From Chitinophagaceae bacterium (GTDB lineage: Bacteria > Bacteroidota > Bacteroidia > Chitinophagales > Chitinophagaceae), in NCBI GenBank assembly GCA_019638595.1, contig JAHBTJ010000009.1:62001-126000 (forward strand): 64,000 nucleotides of DNA. The letters run 5' to 3'. Position 1 is the stretch's first letter. Every line of letters starts with the position of its first letter. Shown one piece after another: positions 62,343-64,000 of this stretch. The notes under the pieces were generated by a model that was not told the DNA's origin, made no database searches, and saw nothing but the letters and a program-made list of their open reading frames with translations. A program made the translations under genes and the position numbers.

Positions 62343-63683
62343 TTACACCACTCCCTGGGCCAGCATTGAGTCGGCAATTTTTACAAAGCCACCGATATTA
62401 GCGCCTTTTTCGTAGTTGACGTATCCGTCTTTTTCCCTTCCGTATTTCAGGCATATCCTGTGGATGTCCTTCATGATATTTTTTAGCTTGTTATCAACTT
62501 CATCTCTTGTCCATGTATAACGTTGGGAGTTTTGCGACATTTCAAGTCCGGATACAGCCACGCCGCCGGCATTTGCCGCTTTGCCGGGAGCATATGCAAT
62601 TTGCGATTTATGAAAAACGGCAACCGCTTCGGGTGTACAGGGCATGTTAGCGCCTTCGGCAACACATATACAGCCATTTTTTACCAGCAACATGGCATCG
62701 CTGCCGTCCAGCTCATTTTGCGTGGCATTGGGCAACGCTATATCGCATTTTATTTTCCAGGGGCGTTCGCCGGGAAAAAAGCTGCAATTGTATTTCTTAG
62801 CATATTCTTTTATTCGTCCTCTTTCCGTATCCTTCAGGTATTTAATGTATTCCAGCTTATTGGTATCAATGCCTTCGGGGTCATATACAAAACCTTCGGA
62901 ATCAGACATTGTTAATACAATAGCGCCTCTTTCAATACATTTTTCCGCGGCGTATTGCGCCACATTTCCCGAACCGGAAATAACCACTTTCTTGCCTACC
63001 ATCGAATCTCCTTTTACCTTCAGTATCTCTTCTACAAAATATACAAGACCATAGCCGGTTGCTTCGGGGCGAATAAGGCTTCCGCCCCATTCATAGCCTT
63101 TACCGGTCAGCACACCGCTAAATTCGCCTTTAATGCGTTTGTATTGCCCGAACAGGTAACCGATCTCTCTTTTGCCTACTCCAATATCTCCGGCAGGTAT
63201 ATCTATATCAGCGCCAACATGGCGGTACAACTCCGTCATAAAGCTTTGGCAAAACTTCATTACTTCATTGTCCGACTTTCCTTTAGGATCAAAGTCGGAG
63301 CCTCCTTTACCGCCGCCCATCGGCAAACCGGTAAGGCTGTTTTTAAAAACCTGCTCAAAAGCAAGGAATTTAAGCACACTCAAGGTAACGGAAGGGTGGA
63401 ACCGGAGCCCGCCTTTATAGGGGCCAATGCTGCTGTTCATCTGAACGCGGAACCCCCTGTTTACCTCTATCTCGCCTTTGTCGTTAAGCCAGGGTACCCT
63501 GAAAATGATCACTCTTTCCGGCTCAACGATGCGCTCTAAAATCCTGGAATTTTTGTATTGGGGAACCTCCTGTATATAAGGAATAATTGATTCCGCTACC
63601 TCTGATACGGCTTGCAGAAATTCGTGCTCTCCATTATTTCTGTGCTTGACTTTTTCAAGAAACTGACTGATTATTTCTTTCAT
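62343..63683 (-). CDS. gdhA: NADP-type glutamate dehydrogenase
   Basis: Makes glutamate from 2-oxoglutarate and ammonia. It is 446 residues from MKEIISQFL; the 15 codons upstream (to 63728) are not conserved-looking. The catalytic region PMGGGKGGSDFDPKGK with its lysines, the GADIDIPAGDIGVG block and the VVISGSGNVAQYAAEK Rossmann motif are present. Size and pattern fit the hexameric biosynthetic enzyme. Confidence 0.96.
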   Translation of the reverse strand: MKEIISQFLEKVKHRNNGEHEFLQAVSEVAESIIPYIQEVPQYKNSRILERIVEPERVIIFRVPWLNDKGEIEVNRGFRVQMNSSIGPYKGGLRFHPSVTLSVLKFLAFEQVFKNSLTGLPMGGGKGGSDFDPKGKSDNEVMKFCQSFMTELYRHVGADIDIPAGDIGVGKREIGYLFGQYKRIKGEFSGVLTGKGYEWGGSLIRPEATGYGLVYFVEEILKVKGDSMVGKKVVISGSGNVAQYAAEKCIERGAIVLTMSDSEGFVYDPEGIDTNKLEYIKYLKDTERGRIKEYAKKYNCSFFPGERPWKIKCDIALPNATQNELDGSDAMLLVKNGCICVAEGANMPCTPEAVAVFHKSQIAYAPGKAANAGGVAVSGLEMSQNSQRYTWTRDEVDNKLKNIMKDIHRICLKYGREKDGYVNYEKGANIGGFVKIADSMLAQGVV

Positions 63684-64000
63684 GTTACAAGGGGCAACCA
63701 ATTTGAATTTAATTGCAGGATAATTCAATCTTCTGCAATGATTATTAAAAAAATTTAAAAAGTATTGCGAATATATTTAAATTATTGCAACATAATATGA
63801 AAACATGATTGAAAAGCTTACATTTTTCGAAACTGCCTGCGGTTGCGCACTCTTAAAACTGCCTGCAATCGTTTGTGCCGGGGCGGTTTGTATTGTATAC
63901 CGTGACCGTTCGAGCGTGTTTGTATTTTACAACCAGGGCTAAAAAACCTTCTTTTATTGCTTAACCAAATGATATTGTTTTTTGAGTATACAACATTTTA
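63684..64000. other. Intergenic region at window end
   Basis: A+T-rich sequence holding the gdhA promoter region. No gene start is visible before the window ends. Confidence 0.4.

Overview
The window comes from a Bacteroidota chromosome, most likely Chitinophagaceae or a close relative. The evidence is a SusC/SusD pair controlled by an ECF sigma/FecR pair, -7 promoter elements of the form TAnnTTTG (often TACCTTTG), lipoboxes and TlpA-like thioredoxins typical of the phylum, and carotenoid end-group genes of the monocyclic hydroxycarotenoid type. Most of the window is ordinary chromosome at moderate G+C. Two or three stretches are visibly A+T-rich and look acquired.

Layout. 1-5.2 kb: lipoprotein, lspA, a small unknown gene, and a SulP transporter plus carbonic anhydrase operon. 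5.2-9.1 kb: carotenoid genes (crtY, cruF, crtD-like). 9.2-11.5 kb: rplK-rplA-rplJ-rplL on the minus strand, without nusG upstream or rpoBC downstream. 11.7-17.4 kb: an A+T-rich insertion holding the most interesting locus, followed by a broken toxin with an intact antitoxin. 17.4-36.2 kb: housekeeping genes (rny, rplS, tatA, rsgA, hemH, hemL, gcvH, nadB) with a flippase, two TlpA proteins and a LytS/LytTR two-component system. 36.3-44.7 kb: arylsulfotransferase-like protein, SusD, SusC, FecR and ECF sigma. 44.9-53.4 kb: a large DUF6067/GH-like protein coupled to cysC, a DarT/DarG toxin-antitoxin pair, and chrA-sulfotransferase-cysQ. 53.6-63.7 kb: MarR plus acyl-CoA dehydrogenase, an unusual ABC transporter, a small lipoprotein, a TonB-dependent receptor and gdhA.

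The main discovery candidate is the minus-strand cassette at 11687-16239. It encodes (a) a 51-residue peptide with the look of a RiPP precursor: charged helical leader, one Trp, and a Gly/Val-rich tail; (b) an exported carboxypeptidase-regulatory-domain protein; (c) a 628-residue fusion of a polyprenyl-synthase-like domain with a terpene-cyclase-like alpha-toroid; and (d) a membrane M50 zinc protease with an N-terminal PqqD-like leader-binding domain. A precursor, a leader-recognition protease and a prenyl/terpene enzyme in one operon suggest a terpenylated peptide pathway. Prenylation of Trp in ComX by ComQ is the nearest known parallel, but the domain architecture and phylum differ. No terminator is visible between this cassette and rplK, although rplK has its own good promoter.

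A second functional theme is sulfate activation and transfer. APS kinase (cysC), a PAPS-type sulfotransferase and PAP phosphatase (cysQ) lie within 5 kb, interrupted by the DarTG pair. A SulP permease, a ChrA permease and an arylsulfotransferase-like protein also lie in the window. No rRNA, tRNA, CRISPR array or complete insertion sequence was seen.
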